Source: Billgrantia pellis (GTDB lineage Bacteria > Pseudomonadota > Gammaproteobacteria > Pseudomonadales > Halomonadaceae). From it: DNA of 64,000 nucleotides. Positions 10,073 to 19,177 of this stretch are shown piece by piece (the first letter of the stretch is position 1; every line of letters starts with the position of its first letter). The stretch lies in NCBI RefSeq assembly GCF_008297955.1, contig NZ_VTPY01000003.1, positions 682,001 through 746,000 of the forward strand. Direction: 5' to 3'. The position numbers were made by a program, and so were the translations under genes. The notes beneath the pieces are model-generated. The model made no database searches, was not told the origin of the DNA, and worked only from the letters and a program-made list of their open reading frames with translations.

Positions 10073-10507
10073 GTGGCGAGGCTGATACGACTGCTGTGGC
10101 TGATATCGCTGGCGACCATGGTATCCGTACCCATTGGCGCCAATGAGTCGTCGATCCTGTTGATCGCCCATCCCGATGTCGATACCCATCGTCTGACACG
10201 CGATACCACACGAGCCGTCTTTGCCATGCGTCAGCGCACCTGGCCGAACGGTCAGGCGGTGCGCGTCTACGTCCTGCCCAACGATCACCCCGTTCATGCC
10301 CGCTTCGCCAAGGAGCGACTCAGCGTGTATCCCCATCAGCTTCAACTGGCATGGGATCGCATGGTCTTCTCAGGCACCGGACAGGCACCCAACCGGGTCG
10401 GCAGTCAGTCCGAAATGCTGGAACGTATCGCCACCACACCCGGCGCCCTTGGCTATCTGGAAAGGGAGTATCTGGATGATCGAGTCCAAGTCATTGCGAT
10501 GGAGTAG
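10073..10507 (+). CDS. Small PstS-like periplasmic substrate-binding protein
   Basis: 144 residues from a GTG start at 10073, chosen because GGAAGG (10061-10066) is well placed; an upstream TTG at 10031 has no such site. A signal peptide (about 1-22, VSVPIGA) leads into a single-domain PstS-like fold: TRDTTRAVFAMRQRTWPNGQAVRVYVLP, then LQLAWDRMVFSGTGQAPNRV and a GALGYLE end, as in short proteins annotated as phosphate ABC transporter substrate-binding. It is much shorter than true PstS (about 320 residues) and no permease or ATPase gene is near. Its 3' end overlaps the porin gene start by 32 bases, implying translational coupling. Confidence 0.8.
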   Translation: MARLIRLLWLISLATMVSVPIGANESSILLIAHPDVDTHRLTRDTTRAVFAMRQRTWPNGQAVRVYVLPNDHPVHARFAKERLSVYPHQLQLAWDRMVFSGTGQAPNRVGSQSEMLERIATTPGALGYLEREYLDDRVQVIAME

Positions 10508-11678
10508 CCCGCTACTGCTGGCCCTGGTCTTGGCGGCATCGCCGGCCGCGGGGCAGGAGGGGCCGTTGGATACGCTACAGCTCCATGGCTTCCTCAGCCA
10601 GGCCTTGGTCGTGACCGACCACAACGATTTCTTCGGCCCCAGCAGCAGCGGGGCGGGTAGCTTGAAGTACACTGAAATCGGGGCCAACGCCTCGCTCCGC
10701 CCCCATCAAGACCTTCTGATCGCTGCCCAGGTGCTGAGTCGCCGTGCCGGGGGCGAAGGCAGCGACGCCCGTCCGGTGCTCGATTACGGGGTCATCGACT
10801 ACCAGCCGCTTTCCGACCAGCAGCGCACTTTGGGCGTTCAGGTGGGGCGCTTCAAGAATCCCTTCGGTTTTTACAACCAGACGCGGGACGTGGCCTTTAC
10901 CCGCCCCAGCATTCTATTGCCGCAATCCATCTATTTCGACCGAACGCGCTCGCTCGGGCTCGCGGCCGATGGGATTACCGCTTACTACGAGGAGCGGGTG
11001 CCCACCGGCACGCTTCGCATCCAAGTGGGGATGGGCGACACTCAGGCCGGCGACGACCTGCGTCGTACCATGCGACTGGAAGGCACTCCTGGTTCCCTTG
11101 AGCCTCGGCGCTCGGCCATTGGCCAGGTGCGCTACGAGTATGACGGTGGGCGAATGGTCGCCGCCCTCAGTACCGCCAGCGCACGGGCGCGCTTCGAGTC
11201 CGACATGCCCGGCATGAGTGACGGTGACTTCCACTTCCGCCCCTGGATATTGTCGCTACAGTACAACGCCGAACTCTGGAGCCTCACCGGGGAGTATGCG
11301 CTGCGCACTTCCACGCTACAGGGCTTCGCCAATCCTTTCCTCAATTTCGACATCACAGGCGAAAGCTGGTACGTGCAGTACACGCGTCGCTTCAATGACG
11401 ATTGGCAGTGGCTAGTGCGCTACGACAGCCTGGTGAACAATCGCGACGATCGATCGGGTAGCGACTTCGAGGCCATGGGCGGTGGCCCCGCGCATACCCA
11501 ATATGCCAAGGACTTGGCCCTGGGACTGCAGTGGAACGTGACGCCTCGCGTATTGCTGGCAGCGGAGTACCACCACATTGATGGCACCGGTTGGTTACCG
11601 CTGCAGGATGAACCTGATCCCGCCGAAACCAAACGCTACTGGAACATGCTTCTGTTCCAGGCCTCGTTCCGCTTTTGA
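10476..11678 (+). CDS. Outer-membrane porin-like beta-barrel protein
   Basis: 400 residues from the ATG at 10476. A signal peptide (about 1-27, ending SPAAGQ) is followed by alternating amphipathic strands rich in aromatic and polar residues. The chain ends in Phe (LLFQASFRF), the signature for BAM-dependent outer-membrane insertion. The LQLHGFLSQ start and VGRFKNPFGFYN segment fit OprP/DcaP-like porins. The start codon lies inside the upstream binding-protein gene and the next gene begins 37 bases downstream, so the three genes are probably one unit. Its substrate is unknown. Confidence 0.8.
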   Translation: MIESKSLRWSSPLLLALVLAASPAAGQEGPLDTLQLHGFLSQALVVTDHNDFFGPSSSGAGSLKYTEIGANASLRPHQDLLIAAQVLSRRAGGEGSDARPVLDYGVIDYQPLSDQQRTLGVQVGRFKNPFGFYNQTRDVAFTRPSILLPQSIYFDRTRSLGLAADGITAYYEERVPTGTLRIQVGMGDTQAGDDLRRTMRLEGTPGSLEPRRSAIGQVRYEYDGGRMVAALSTASARARFESDMPGMSDGDFHFRPWILSLQYNAELWSLTGEYALRTSTLQGFANPFLNFDITGESWYVQYTRRFNDDWQWLVRYDSLVNNRDDRSGSDFEAMGGGPAHTQYAKDLALGLQWNVTPRVLLAAEYHHIDGTGWLPLQDEPDPAETKRYWNMLLFQASFRF

Positions 11679-11715
11679 CCGTCCACTTTGCGCGACCCGG
11701 CCTGGAGCCGATTGC

Positions 11716-14523
11716 ATGAACGCCTCGAGACCTCCTGACAATCGCCAACGTCTCAGCCTTACCTGGCGAGTCCTTGCGCTGAGCAGCCTGCTGTTGTTGG
11801 CTCTGGTGGTGCTTTTTACCTGGCTCGGCCACGCCAACCTGAGCCGCCAGTTCGAGGAGAGCCGCCGCGAGCATCACGAGCGCGAGACGCGTGAACTACG
11901 CCTCGCCCTGCAGCGCTCCGAGGCCAGCCTGCAGCAGATAGCGGCGCTGACCGCGGCATCGCCGGACCTGGGGCCGGCGCTGGCGACGGGCGACGGCGCG
12001 GAGCTGATGGAGTCGCTATCGTCTCAATGGCCCACGCTGCAGCTCGAGGCAGGCGTGGATGAGATCCTCGTCTTCGATGCCGAGGGGCGGCAGCTCGCCG
12101 AATGGGGCGCGCCGCAGGCCGACAGGGAACGTCCCCTGCAGGTTTGGGTGCGGCAGGTGATGGAAACCGAGTTCCCGCTGTCCGCGCTGCGTTGCGCCGA
12201 CGACTGCCGACAGTACGCTGCCGTCCCCATCCTTGTCGCGGGCGAAAGCGTCGGCATGGTGATTTTATCGCGCTCGCTGGCCGACGTGACTCGCCAGGCC
12301 CACCAGGTTTCGGGCAGCGACGTGGCCTTGCTGATCACCGGCCCCAACGGCGTGGAAACCACGCCCGATCGGTATCTGGCGAACTGGCACGGCCATCTGA
12401 TCGCGATGACGCGCCAGGATGCCTATCTTTCGCTGCTGCAGGAGGCGGCGCGGACCACCTCGCTCGCGGAGCTGCTGGATTCGCCGCTGCAACTGCGCCA
12501 CGACAATCGTGACTATGAACTTAGCGCGGTACGCATGGAAACCGATCAGGACCGTCGCCGCACCGGCTACTTCCTGATGGCTGCCGATCTCACCGCCCAG
12601 ATCCGTGCCATCCAGCAAGATACGCGCACGCTGATGCTGGTGGGGATCGGTGGCTGGCTGGCCGCCGAGCTGCTGCTACTGGTCATTCTGCTGCGCCCGA
12701 TGGCACGGCTACGTCGACTCGCCGAGGTCCTGCCGGCTCTGGCCCGTGGTGGCTTCGCCGAAACTCGCCGCGCCATTTCCGTCCCGCAGCGCCGCCTGCT
12801 CGACGAGATCGACGTATTGGAAGACACCACCCTGGCGCTGTCCGACCAATTGGAGACACTGGGGCGGGAGGTCAGCGCCCGTGGCGCGCAGCTCGCCGAG
12901 CGCGTGGACGAACTGGCGCATGAACGCGACTTCGTCGGTAGCCTGCTCGATACCGCGCGGGTCTTCATCGTGACTCAGGACACGCAGGGGCGTATCACAC
13001 TGGTCAACGCCTATGCCTTGGCGGTAATGGCCTCTCCGGAGGAGCGCCTCTTGGGGCGAATGTTCGATGATGTGTTCGCCTCGCGTTCAGGTAGCGCCCC
13101 GAACGACGACACTGCCCAGGAAGAGCGCAGCCTGATTACCGCCGACGGCCGCCAGCACACCATCGCCTGGTTCCATGCCCCCTTGCCCTCACGCGGCGAC
13201 GAACGGGCGGCGCGCATCTCGGTCGGCCTCGACATCACCGAGCGCAAACTGGCCGAAGCGCGGCTGACCTGGCTGGCCGAACGCGACCCGCTCACCGAAC
13301 TCTACAACAGGCGTTATTTTCAGGAAGCCTTGGGCCGCGTCATGCAGCGTGGCCGCAGCGGTGCCGTGCTGCTGCTGGATCTCGACCGGTTCAAGGACGT
13401 CAACGAACTCAGCGGCCATCATACCGGCGACCGCCTGCTGCGTATGGTAGGCGATACGCTGTTCCAGGAGTTCGGTCACCGTGGCGTCACCGCGCGGCTA
13501 GGCGGGGACGAGTTCGCCCTGCTGCTGGAGGGGGCCGATGCCCGCCAGGCCATTTGTATCGCCAAGCAAATCACACCGCTGCTCGACAGCACCGGCCTGG
13601 ACGCGGGGGGGCAGCGCCATCGGGCCACCGCCAGCCTCGGTATTGCATTGTTCCCGGTGCATGGCGATAACCCCGCCGACCTGATGGCCAGCGCCGATCT
13701 GGCCATGTACAAGGCCAAGGAGAGCAGTTCACAGCGTTGGCATCTGCTGTCGACGCTGGAACGCGCCAAGGACGAGCTACAGGAGCGGGTTTACTGGGTG
13801 GAGCGCATTCGTCAAGCTATCGAAGAAGATGGCTTCGAGTTGTTGGCGCAGCCGATCGTGCGTCTGAGCGACGGCGACATTCGCCATTACGAGGTACTGC
13901 TGCGCATGCGCGGCCCCAAGGGGGACATGATCTCCCCGGTGCATTTCATCCCGGTGGCGGAACGCAGCGGACAGATCGTTCAGCTCGATCGCTGGGTGTT
14001 GCGTCATAGCCTGAAGGTCCTGAGCCAGGTGCAGGAGCAGGGCGTCAGCCTATCGGTCAACCTCTCAGGCCAGTCCCTCCACGATGCAGGGCTCAAGCAG
14101 TTCCTGATGGAGGAACTCGCCGTGTCCGGCGCCGACCCCAACCACTTGATTCTCGAGATCACCGAAACGGCCGCCGTGACCGACTTCTCCAGCGCCCGCG
14201 GTGTACTCCAGGCACTGCGCGAACTGGGCTGTCGCACCGCGCTGGACGATTTCGGCGTCGGCTTCAGCAGCTTCCATTATCTCGGCGAATTGCCGGTGGA
14301 TTTCATCAAGATCGACGGGGCTTTCATCCGTACACTAGTCACCAATCCGGAAAGCCAGGTCATCGTCAAAGCAATCACTGATATCGCTAGCGGTTTCGGC
14401 AAGCAGACGATTGCCGAGTTCGTCGATCAGCAGGCGCTGGTACCGATACTGCAGTCCTATGGCATTGCTTACGGCCAGGGCTATCACCTCGGAAAACCGG
14501 CACCACTGCGAGATACCTTATAA
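11716..14523 (+). CDS. Membrane sensor with PAS, GGDEF and EAL domains
   Basis: 935 residues from the ATG at 11716 (GGAG at 11704). Layout: TM1 (about 18-38), a roughly 260-residue periplasmic sensor region, TM2 (about 305-325), a HAMP-like and coiled-coil linker (to about 410), PAS (about 415-510), GGDEF (about 520-690) and EAL (about 695-935). GGDEF is intact at 596-600, while the usual RxxD inhibitory site just upstream is replaced by GHRG. The EAL signature reads EVL (726-728), with DDFGVGFSS and KIDGAF kept, so phosphodiesterase activity is plausible. It may synthesise and/or degrade cyclic-di-GMP in response to a periplasmic cue, perhaps via the two upstream gene products. Confidence 0.9.
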   Translation: MNASRPPDNRQRLSLTWRVLALSSLLLLALVVLFTWLGHANLSRQFEESRREHHERETRELRLALQRSEASLQQIAALTAASPDLGPALATGDGAELMESLSSQWPTLQLEAGVDEILVFDAEGRQLAEWGAPQADRERPLQVWVRQVMETEFPLSALRCADDCRQYAAVPILVAGESVGMVILSRSLADVTRQAHQVSGSDVALLITGPNGVETTPDRYLANWHGHLIAMTRQDAYLSLLQEAARTTSLAELLDSPLQLRHDNRDYELSAVRMETDQDRRRTGYFLMAADLTAQIRAIQQDTRTLMLVGIGGWLAAELLLLVILLRPMARLRRLAEVLPALARGGFAETRRAISVPQRRLLDEIDVLEDTTLALSDQLETLGREVSARGAQLAERVDELAHERDFVGSLLDTARVFIVTQDTQGRITLVNAYALAVMASPEERLLGRMFDDVFASRSGSAPNDDTAQEERSLITADGRQHTIAWFHAPLPSRGDERAARISVGLDITERKLAEARLTWLAERDPLTELYNRRYFQEALGRVMQRGRSGAVLLLDLDRFKDVNELSGHHTGDRLLRMVGDTLFQEFGHRGVTARLGGDEFALLLEGADARQAICIAKQITPLLDSTGLDAGGQRHRATASLGIALFPVHGDNPADLMASADLAMYKAKESSSQRWHLLSTLERAKDELQERVYWVERIRQAIEEDGFELLAQPIVRLSDGDIRHYEVLLRMRGPKGDMISPVHFIPVAERSGQIVQLDRWVLRHSLKVLSQVQEQGVSLSVNLSGQSLHDAGLKQFLMEELAVSGADPNHLILEITETAAVTDFSSARGVLQALRELGCRTALDDFGVGFSSFHYLGELPVDFIKIDGAFIRTLVTNPESQVIVKAITDIASGFGKQTIAEFVDQQALVPILQSYGIAYGQGYHLGKPAPLRDTL

Positions 14524-14616
14524 GTGGCGTTCGATTCGCATCGCCTACTTGGGGCAGTTAAAGAGGTTGTGTTCAACGATGTTATCTCTACCGCGTCTAG
14601 CGCAAGGAGTGCACCG

Positions 14617-15429
14617 ATGGGAAACCGCAGGACACCTGCGCCGGAAACGGCCAGCCGCAATGAACAGTTCGAACAGCTGCTCGATGAGTTCTCCCTCAAG
14701 TTGGCCGGCAACGACGACGACAGGCAGCGTGCCTATCGTCTGAGGCATGAGGTATATTGCCAGGAGATCGGCTATCAACCGCCCGCTGGCAGTAGCTCCG
14801 ATATGGAGCTCGATCCTTACGATGACAGCGCCTTGCATTGCCTGATGGTGCATCGCCGCTCGGGCATCGATGCGGGATGCTTCCGTCTTGTCCTGCCCGA
14901 CCCCGATCCCGAACACCCCGACTTGCGACTCCCACTGCAGGAGTACGGCGGTACGAGCCTGACCCACGCCACCCTTCACCCCTGTCGCCTCCCTCTCGAC
15001 GAAATCTGCGAAATCTCACGCTTCGCCACCGCCCGAGCTTTCCGCAACCGTCCCATCTGTCACGAAACGCTGGACGATACCCGACTTGCCTACGCCTTTT
15101 CCGATGAAGAGAGACGGGTCTTCCCGCTGATTACCATCTCACTCTTCCTGGCCACCCACGCTTTAGTCGAGCTGGTCGGGCGCCGCCATATTTTCGCCAT
15201 GATGGCGTCCCGTCTGCCCCGCCTGCTGGCAATGTCGGGTTTCCGCTTTACGCGTATCGGCGATGCCATCGAGCTGCATGGCAAGCGCAACGCCTTCTAT
15301 ATCGACAACGAAGTGGCCAAGTGCGAGATGAACCCTGCGCTGACCTTTCCTTACGCGTCGATCCGTTCGCAACTTGCCTCACAACTGCCACTCGCCGTTG
15401 TCGACCGGGAGCAGCTCGGGCTCTGGTAG
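14617..15429 (+). CDS. PEP-CTERM/exosortase-associated acyltransferase family protein
   Basis: 270 residues from the ATG at 14617 (AAGGAG at 14604-14609); the longer frame from GTG 14524 has no ribosome-binding site. The sequence has the LuxI/GNAT-like fold of this family: RAYRLRHEVYCQEIGY near residue 40, CFRLVLPD, then CEISRFATARAFR, and a GFRFTRIGDAIELHGKR end. In exosortase organisms such genes sit in extracellular-polymer loci; none of those genes is seen here. A role as an N-acyl-amino-acid or autoinducer-like synthase is inference only. Its last 51 bases overlap the convergent DUF3541 gene. Confidence 0.75.
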   Translation: MGNRRTPAPETASRNEQFEQLLDEFSLKLAGNDDDRQRAYRLRHEVYCQEIGYQPPAGSSSDMELDPYDDSALHCLMVHRRSGIDAGCFRLVLPDPDPEHPDLRLPLQEYGGTSLTHATLHPCRLPLDEICEISRFATARAFRNRPICHETLDDTRLAYAFSDEERRVFPLITISLFLATHALVELVGRRHIFAMMASRLPRLLAMSGFRFTRIGDAIELHGKRNAFYIDNEVAKCEMNPALTFPYASIRSQLASQLPLAVVDREQLGLW

Positions 15430-16473
15430 CTGTCGTGACAGGTCGGGCCCGGGATGGAGCTGCCCCGGCCAGGTGAGCACCATGATCGCCAGCACGTTGC
15501 GGTGCTCACCGTGAATCAGGTCGGCATTACCCGAAGGGGAAGGAATGATGCCCAGAGACGGGTCGATGGCTGCGACCAGCGCCTGACGGATACGCGCCAC
15601 GGCGGGATGATGCGGTTGGCCGGCCAGCAGGAACGATAGTGCCACTTCGGCCTGGATGTCTGCCGTTGCGTCGGTCACGATGCGATCGATCTCCCTGGCG
15701 AAGGCATCCAGCACCCAGGCGTGGCGTTCGGGGTCGGCCCAGCGCTGATAATAGCGACTGTCGGCAATAATCATGTGGGTCATGCCATAGAGCCGGTTGT
15801 GATAGCTCGCCTCGTCCAGCGTCGCCGTCGCGTCGGGAGGGTAGACCTCGAGAAAAGCGCGGCGCGTTTCGTGGCGCAGGTCGACAACACCGAGCTGGTG
15901 CAGGAATTCGGCCTGATTCGCGACCTGTGCCGCGTAGATGCGGATGACCTCGGGGTCGGTGAGGAAGGATTGCCACTCCAGGCCCGCCAGATAATCAAGC
16001 GCCCGCTCATGCCCGGGCACCTCTGCCAGCAGACCGTAGTAGTCGGACTGGACCAAGCGAAAGAGCAACTTCCGGCCGAAGGCGATCTCTCCCCACTCGG
16101 CCAGCATTGCCCTGCGCGCACGCTGCTTGGCGGTACGCTGTGCGTGTTCGGCCACGAGCTCCCGACTGCGGGCCGCCGCGTAGCCGGGCTTCGCCAACCC
16201 GGCAATGGCGTCCTGAAGCTGGCGCAGCAGCCGCTGAGCGTGGGCCTCCAGCGGGGAGAGATACGCAGGATCTCCACTGATGCGATAGAGCCGCTGAGCA
16301 TAGTGGCGCTGCTTGTCGTGGGATAGTTCGGGCAGGGCGGCATCGTAGATGGCCTGAATGGTACGGCCGGCTTCCCCGGGCGTCGGCGTCGGCGCCAGAG
16401 CGACGCAACCGGCCAACAACCACAGCATGGCATAGACGCGAATCGCAGGGCGGCATTGCATCCACCTAGGCAT
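15379..16473 (-). CDS. DUF3541 family lipoprotein
   Basis: 364 residues. The N-terminus has a short hydrophobic stretch ending in the lipobox LLAGC (Cys about 22), predicting a lipid-anchored periplasmic protein. The rest is helical and matches DUF3541, an uncharacterised family. Motifs worth noting are YHNRLYGMTHMIIADSRYYQ (about 225-245) and IHGEHRNVLAIMVLTWPG near the C-terminus. Its ATG overlaps the stop of the upstream UPF0126 gene by 8 bases, so the two are probably co-translated. Its 3' end overlaps the convergent acyltransferase gene by 51 bases. Confidence 0.75.
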   Translation of the reverse strand: MPRWMQCRPAIRVYAMLWLLAGCVALAPTPTPGEAGRTIQAIYDAALPELSHDKQRHYAQRLYRISGDPAYLSPLEAHAQRLLRQLQDAIAGLAKPGYAAARSRELVAEHAQRTAKQRARRAMLAEWGEIAFGRKLLFRLVQSDYYGLLAEVPGHERALDYLAGLEWQSFLTDPEVIRIYAAQVANQAEFLHQLGVVDLRHETRRAFLEVYPPDATATLDEASYHNRLYGMTHMIIADSRYYQRWADPERHAWVLDAFAREIDRIVTDATADIQAEVALSFLLAGQPHHPAVARIRQALVAAIDPSLGIIPSPSGNADLIHGEHRNVLAIMVLTWPGQLHPGPDLSRQLPEPELLPVDNGEWQL

Positions 16474-17233
16474 CGTCCGCCCCTCGCTTCTTCCGGGCCC
16501 GCTTGGGTGTGATCATGCGTACCCGCGCCTTGGTTCGAGGCGTGGCCCGTTCTTTGCGCTCGCTCGCGTTGTTCGCTACCGGCTCGGTCGTGTCCAGGGG
16601 AGGCGCCAGCGGATGTATCACGACCCAGGCGAACACCGGCAGCGACAGGCCCCAGTAGATGGCCGCCAGGCGCAACCCCAACGTCGTCGCCAGAGCCAGG
16701 CCGATAGCGATACCTGGCGGAACGTCCAGCGTCCCCAGCCCGACGTAGGCGATGCCCCCTACAATGGAAGCCGTGGCATAGACTTCTTGGCGCAACACCA
16801 TGGGTACGCGACGCGCCAGCACATCGCGCACCATTCCCCCCGCCACGCCTGTCAACAGACCCATCAGCACCGCCACCACCCCCGGCGCCTCCAGTTGCAA
16901 CGCCTTGTGTGCGCCGATCACGGTGAACAGCGCCAAACCGAAGGCGTCGGCGACCGGCAGAAACACGCGAGAAAGACGGTGAATGTAATGAAAACCGACG
17001 ATCGACAGGCCCACGGTCGCCAAGATCACCCAGAGATAGGTGGGATCGGCAACCCAGAATACCGGTCGTACACCTAATACCAGATCGCGCAGGGTTCCGC
17101 CGCCAATGCCGGTAACAGCGGCCAGTACCAGCATGCCGAACGGATCCATACGCGAGCGGCAGGCGAGTATCACCCCCGACAGCGCGAAGACGATCACGCC
17201 CGCCATGTCCAACCAATAGACCAGGCTTGCCAC
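16466..17233 (-). CDS. UPF0126 / trimeric intracellular cation channel-like protein
   Basis: 255 residues from a GTG start at 17233, chosen because GAGGAGG lies four bases upstream; the frame extends further but without a good site. Seven hydrophobic helices are arranged as two pseudo-repeats, each with the signature GIGGGTLRDLVLG and GVAGGMVRDVLAR, as in YicG/TRIC-type channels. The family forms homotrimeric cation channels in bacteria. An unusually long, basic cytoplasmic tail (about 210-255, Lys/Arg-rich) is added here. It overlaps the DUF3541 gene downstream. Confidence 0.85.
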   Translation of the reverse strand: MASLVYWLDMAGVIVFALSGVILACRSRMDPFGMLVLAAVTGIGGGTLRDLVLGVRPVFWVADPTYLWVILATVGLSIVGFHYIHRLSRVFLPVADAFGLALFTVIGAHKALQLEAPGVVAVLMGLLTGVAGGMVRDVLARRVPMVLRQEVYATASIVGGIAYVGLGTLDVPPGIAIGLALATTLGLRLAAIYWGLSLPVFAWVVIHPLAPPLDTTEPVANNASERKERATPRTKARVRMITPKRARKKRGADDA

Positions 17234-17274
17234 AGCGCCTCCTCGTATCGCTCGTGAATGTGTGACGAACCGAC

Positions 17275-17883
17275 CTATTGATAGGTCACCACGAGGAAAG
17301 CAATCAGCTCCTCGTCGCCGCGATTCAAGATGGTGTGCTCGAGGTCGGCATGGTAGTGGGCCGAATCGCCGGCGCTCAATTCGCAACGGTTGTCGCCTGC
17401 CGCCACGGCGGCATGACCTTGCGTAACGGTGAGCAGCTCGCGGGTGCCCTCGAAGTGCGGTGCGCTATGCAACCGCGCGCCGGGAGCGAGGCGTATCTCG
17501 TAGAATTCGACGTTCTTCTCCATGTGCAGCGGTGAAAGCGTGCGGATGCGACACTCACGGTCGTCACGGAACAACTGGCGGGTGTCGTCGCTACGCACCA
17601 CTTCGATACGCGATGCCGTCCATGGCTGGTCCACCAAATCGCCGATGTTCATGCCGAAGGCCTGGGCGATGCGTAGCGTCACTGCCAGGGTGGGATTGGC
17701 CTTGCCCCGCTCGATCTGGCTGAGCATCGAGCGACTGACGCCGGAAGCCGCCGCCAGTTGCTCCAGGGTGAGTCCACGCTTTTTGCGCAGTTCAATCACC
17801 CGGCTGGAGAGGGCCTGATTGCCGGTCTCGCCGGGAGATTCCGTCGCCGCCGCTCTATCTTCCATCGCTCTATCTTCCACCAT
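17275..17883 (-). CDS. XRE family regulator with C-terminal cupin
   Basis: 202 residues: an N-terminal helix-turn-helix (about 26-80, IELRKKRGLTLEQLAAASGV followed by SRSMLSQIERGKANPT) and a C-terminal cupin (about 125-200) that keeps His residues in GARLHSAPHFEGTRE. Such HTH-cupin proteins (PuuR/SutR-like) sense small ligands through the cupin barrel. The gene is divergent from tdh-kbl across a 264-base region, so threonine catabolism is a reasonable target, but this is inference from position. The start is uncertain within a few codons (17883, GTG 17880 or ATG 17865). Confidence 0.85.
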   Translation of the reverse strand: MVEDRAMEDRAAATESPGETGNQALSSRVIELRKKRGLTLEQLAAASGVSRSMLSQIERGKANPTLAVTLRIAQAFGMNIGDLVDQPWTASRIEVVRSDDTRQLFRDDRECRIRTLSPLHMEKNVEFYEIRLAPGARLHSAPHFEGTRELLTVTQGHAAVAAGDNRCELSAGDSAHYHADLEHTILNRGDEELIAFLVVTYQ

Positions 17884-18147
17884 GACTCCTCTCTACCGCA
17901 TGCAGGGTATCGGGACGAAATTGTGCCGCTCAATCCAGCATAAGAGAACTTAATCTTGTATAACAGATTTTTTCTGCAATACTGGAATATACTCTTTTAT
18001 CCTAAACATCTCGATGCGGTTTGCCAGTTCCGTTCGTCGTCCACTCACCCGACCGGTCGACATTCGGCCATGGTCCTCAGCGCCCTTAACCCTGTCTCAA
18101 CTCCGCCCCCCTGTTCTGAACCCGATGACAAGCGAGAAGGTAGCGAC
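17884..18147. promoter_or_regulatory. Divergent intergenic region, XRE-cupin / tdh
   Basis: The part at 17940-18010 is strikingly AT-rich compared with its surroundings and holds several -10-like hexamers on both strands (for example TTATAC on the minus strand near 17956, with TTCCAG 18 bases upstream of it). A short CAGA-TTTTT-TCTG inverted repeat lies near 17964-17976. It is the likely promoter and operator region for both the regulator and the threonine operon, but the exact elements are not certain. Confidence 0.45.
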
Positions 18148-19176
18148 ATGAAAGCACTGATCAAGAAGGAGGCCGCCCCCGGCCTTTGGCTGGACGAGGT
18201 GCCGGATCCCGCGGTCGGCATCAACGACGTGCTGATCAAGGTGAAGCGTACCGCCATCTGCGGCACTGACGTGCACATCCACAAGTGGGACAGCTGGGCA
18301 CAGAAGACCATCCCCGTGCCCATGGTGGTGGGCCATGAATTCGTCGGCGAAATCGTCGAGGTCGGCTCCAACGTCAACGACTTCCATCCGGGGCAGGTCG
18401 TCTCCGGCGAGGGCCACGTGGTGTGCGGCCGCTGTCGCAACTGTCTGGCCGGGCGTCGCCACTTGTGCGCCCACACCAGCGGCGTGGGCGTCAACCGCCC
18501 CGGAGCCTTCGCCGAGTACGTGGCCCTGCCCATGTCCAACGTATGGGAGCACACGCCCGGCATCGACCTCGACGTGGCTGCACTGTTCGACCCGCTGGGC
18601 AACGCCGTGCACACGGCGCTGCAGTACGACCTGCTCGGCGAGGACGTGCTGATCACCGGTGCCGGCCCGATCGGCGCCATGGCCGCCGCGGTTTGCCGCC
18701 ACGCCGGTGCGCGCCACGTGGTGGTCACCGATCTCAACCCGGGCCGCCTCGAACTGGCCAGGCAGTTGGGCGCCACTCGCACCGTGGACGTACGCCACGA
18801 GACGCTTGCCGACGTACAACGCGAGCTCGGCCTTAGCGAAGGCTTCGACGTGGGCCTGGAGATGTCGGGCAGCCCCGCCGCCTTCCGCGATATGCTGGCC
18901 AACATGTGCCACGGCGGCAAGATCGCCATGCTCGGCATTCCCACCGAGGATATCGCCATCGACTGGAACACAGTGATCTTCAACATGCTGACGTTGAAGG
19001 GCATCTACGGCCGTGAAATGTACGAGACCTGGTACAAGATGTCGGTGATGGTGGACTCCGGCCTCGATATCTCGCCGGTGATCACCCATCGTTTGCCGTA
19101 TACCGAGTTTCAGCACGGCTTCGATGCCATGCTGAGCGGAGAAGCGAGCAAGGTCGTCCTCAACTGGGAGTCATGA
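18148..19176 (+). CDS. tdh: L-threonine 3-dehydrogenase
   Basis: 342 residues, matching the 341-residue E. coli enzyme. This zinc-dependent medium-chain dehydrogenase oxidises L-threonine to 2-amino-3-ketobutyrate with NAD+. The catalytic-zinc region AICGTDVHI and [12 protein letters not shown], the structural-zinc cluster [14 protein letters not shown] (about 95-108), and the Rossmann motif [12 protein letters not shown] (about 170-182) are all present. GAGAAGG precedes the ATG at 18148; the frame upstream of it is non-coding. kbl follows after one base, giving the two-step threonine-to-glycine pathway. Confidence 0.96.
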   Translation: MKALIKKEAAPGLWLDEVPDPAVGINDVLIKVKRTAICGTDVHIHKWDSWAQKTIPVPMVVGHEFVGEIVEVGSNVNDFHPGQVVSGEGHVVCGRCRNCLAGRRHLCAHTSGVGVNRPGAFAEYVALPMSNVWEHTPGIDLDVAALFDPLGNAVHTALQYDLLGEDVLITGAGPIGAMAAAVCRHAGARHVVVTDLNPGRLELARQLGATRTVDVRHETLADVQRELGLSEGFDVGLEMSGSPAAFRDMLANMCHGGKIAMLGIPTEDIAIDWNTVIFNMLTLKGIYGREMYETWYKMSVMVDSGLDISPVITHRLPYTEFQHGFDAMLSGEASKVVLNWES

Positions 19177-19177
19177 C

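Noticed and set aside
9606..10211. Upstream extension of the DUF3581 frame to 440 residues
   Set aside because: The extension has chance-frame composition and overlaps the divergent binding-protein gene.
15780..17216. 478-residue minus-strand frame over the DUF3541 and UPF0126 genes
   Set aside because: Spans two real genes in another frame; Gly/Arg-rich with no domain.
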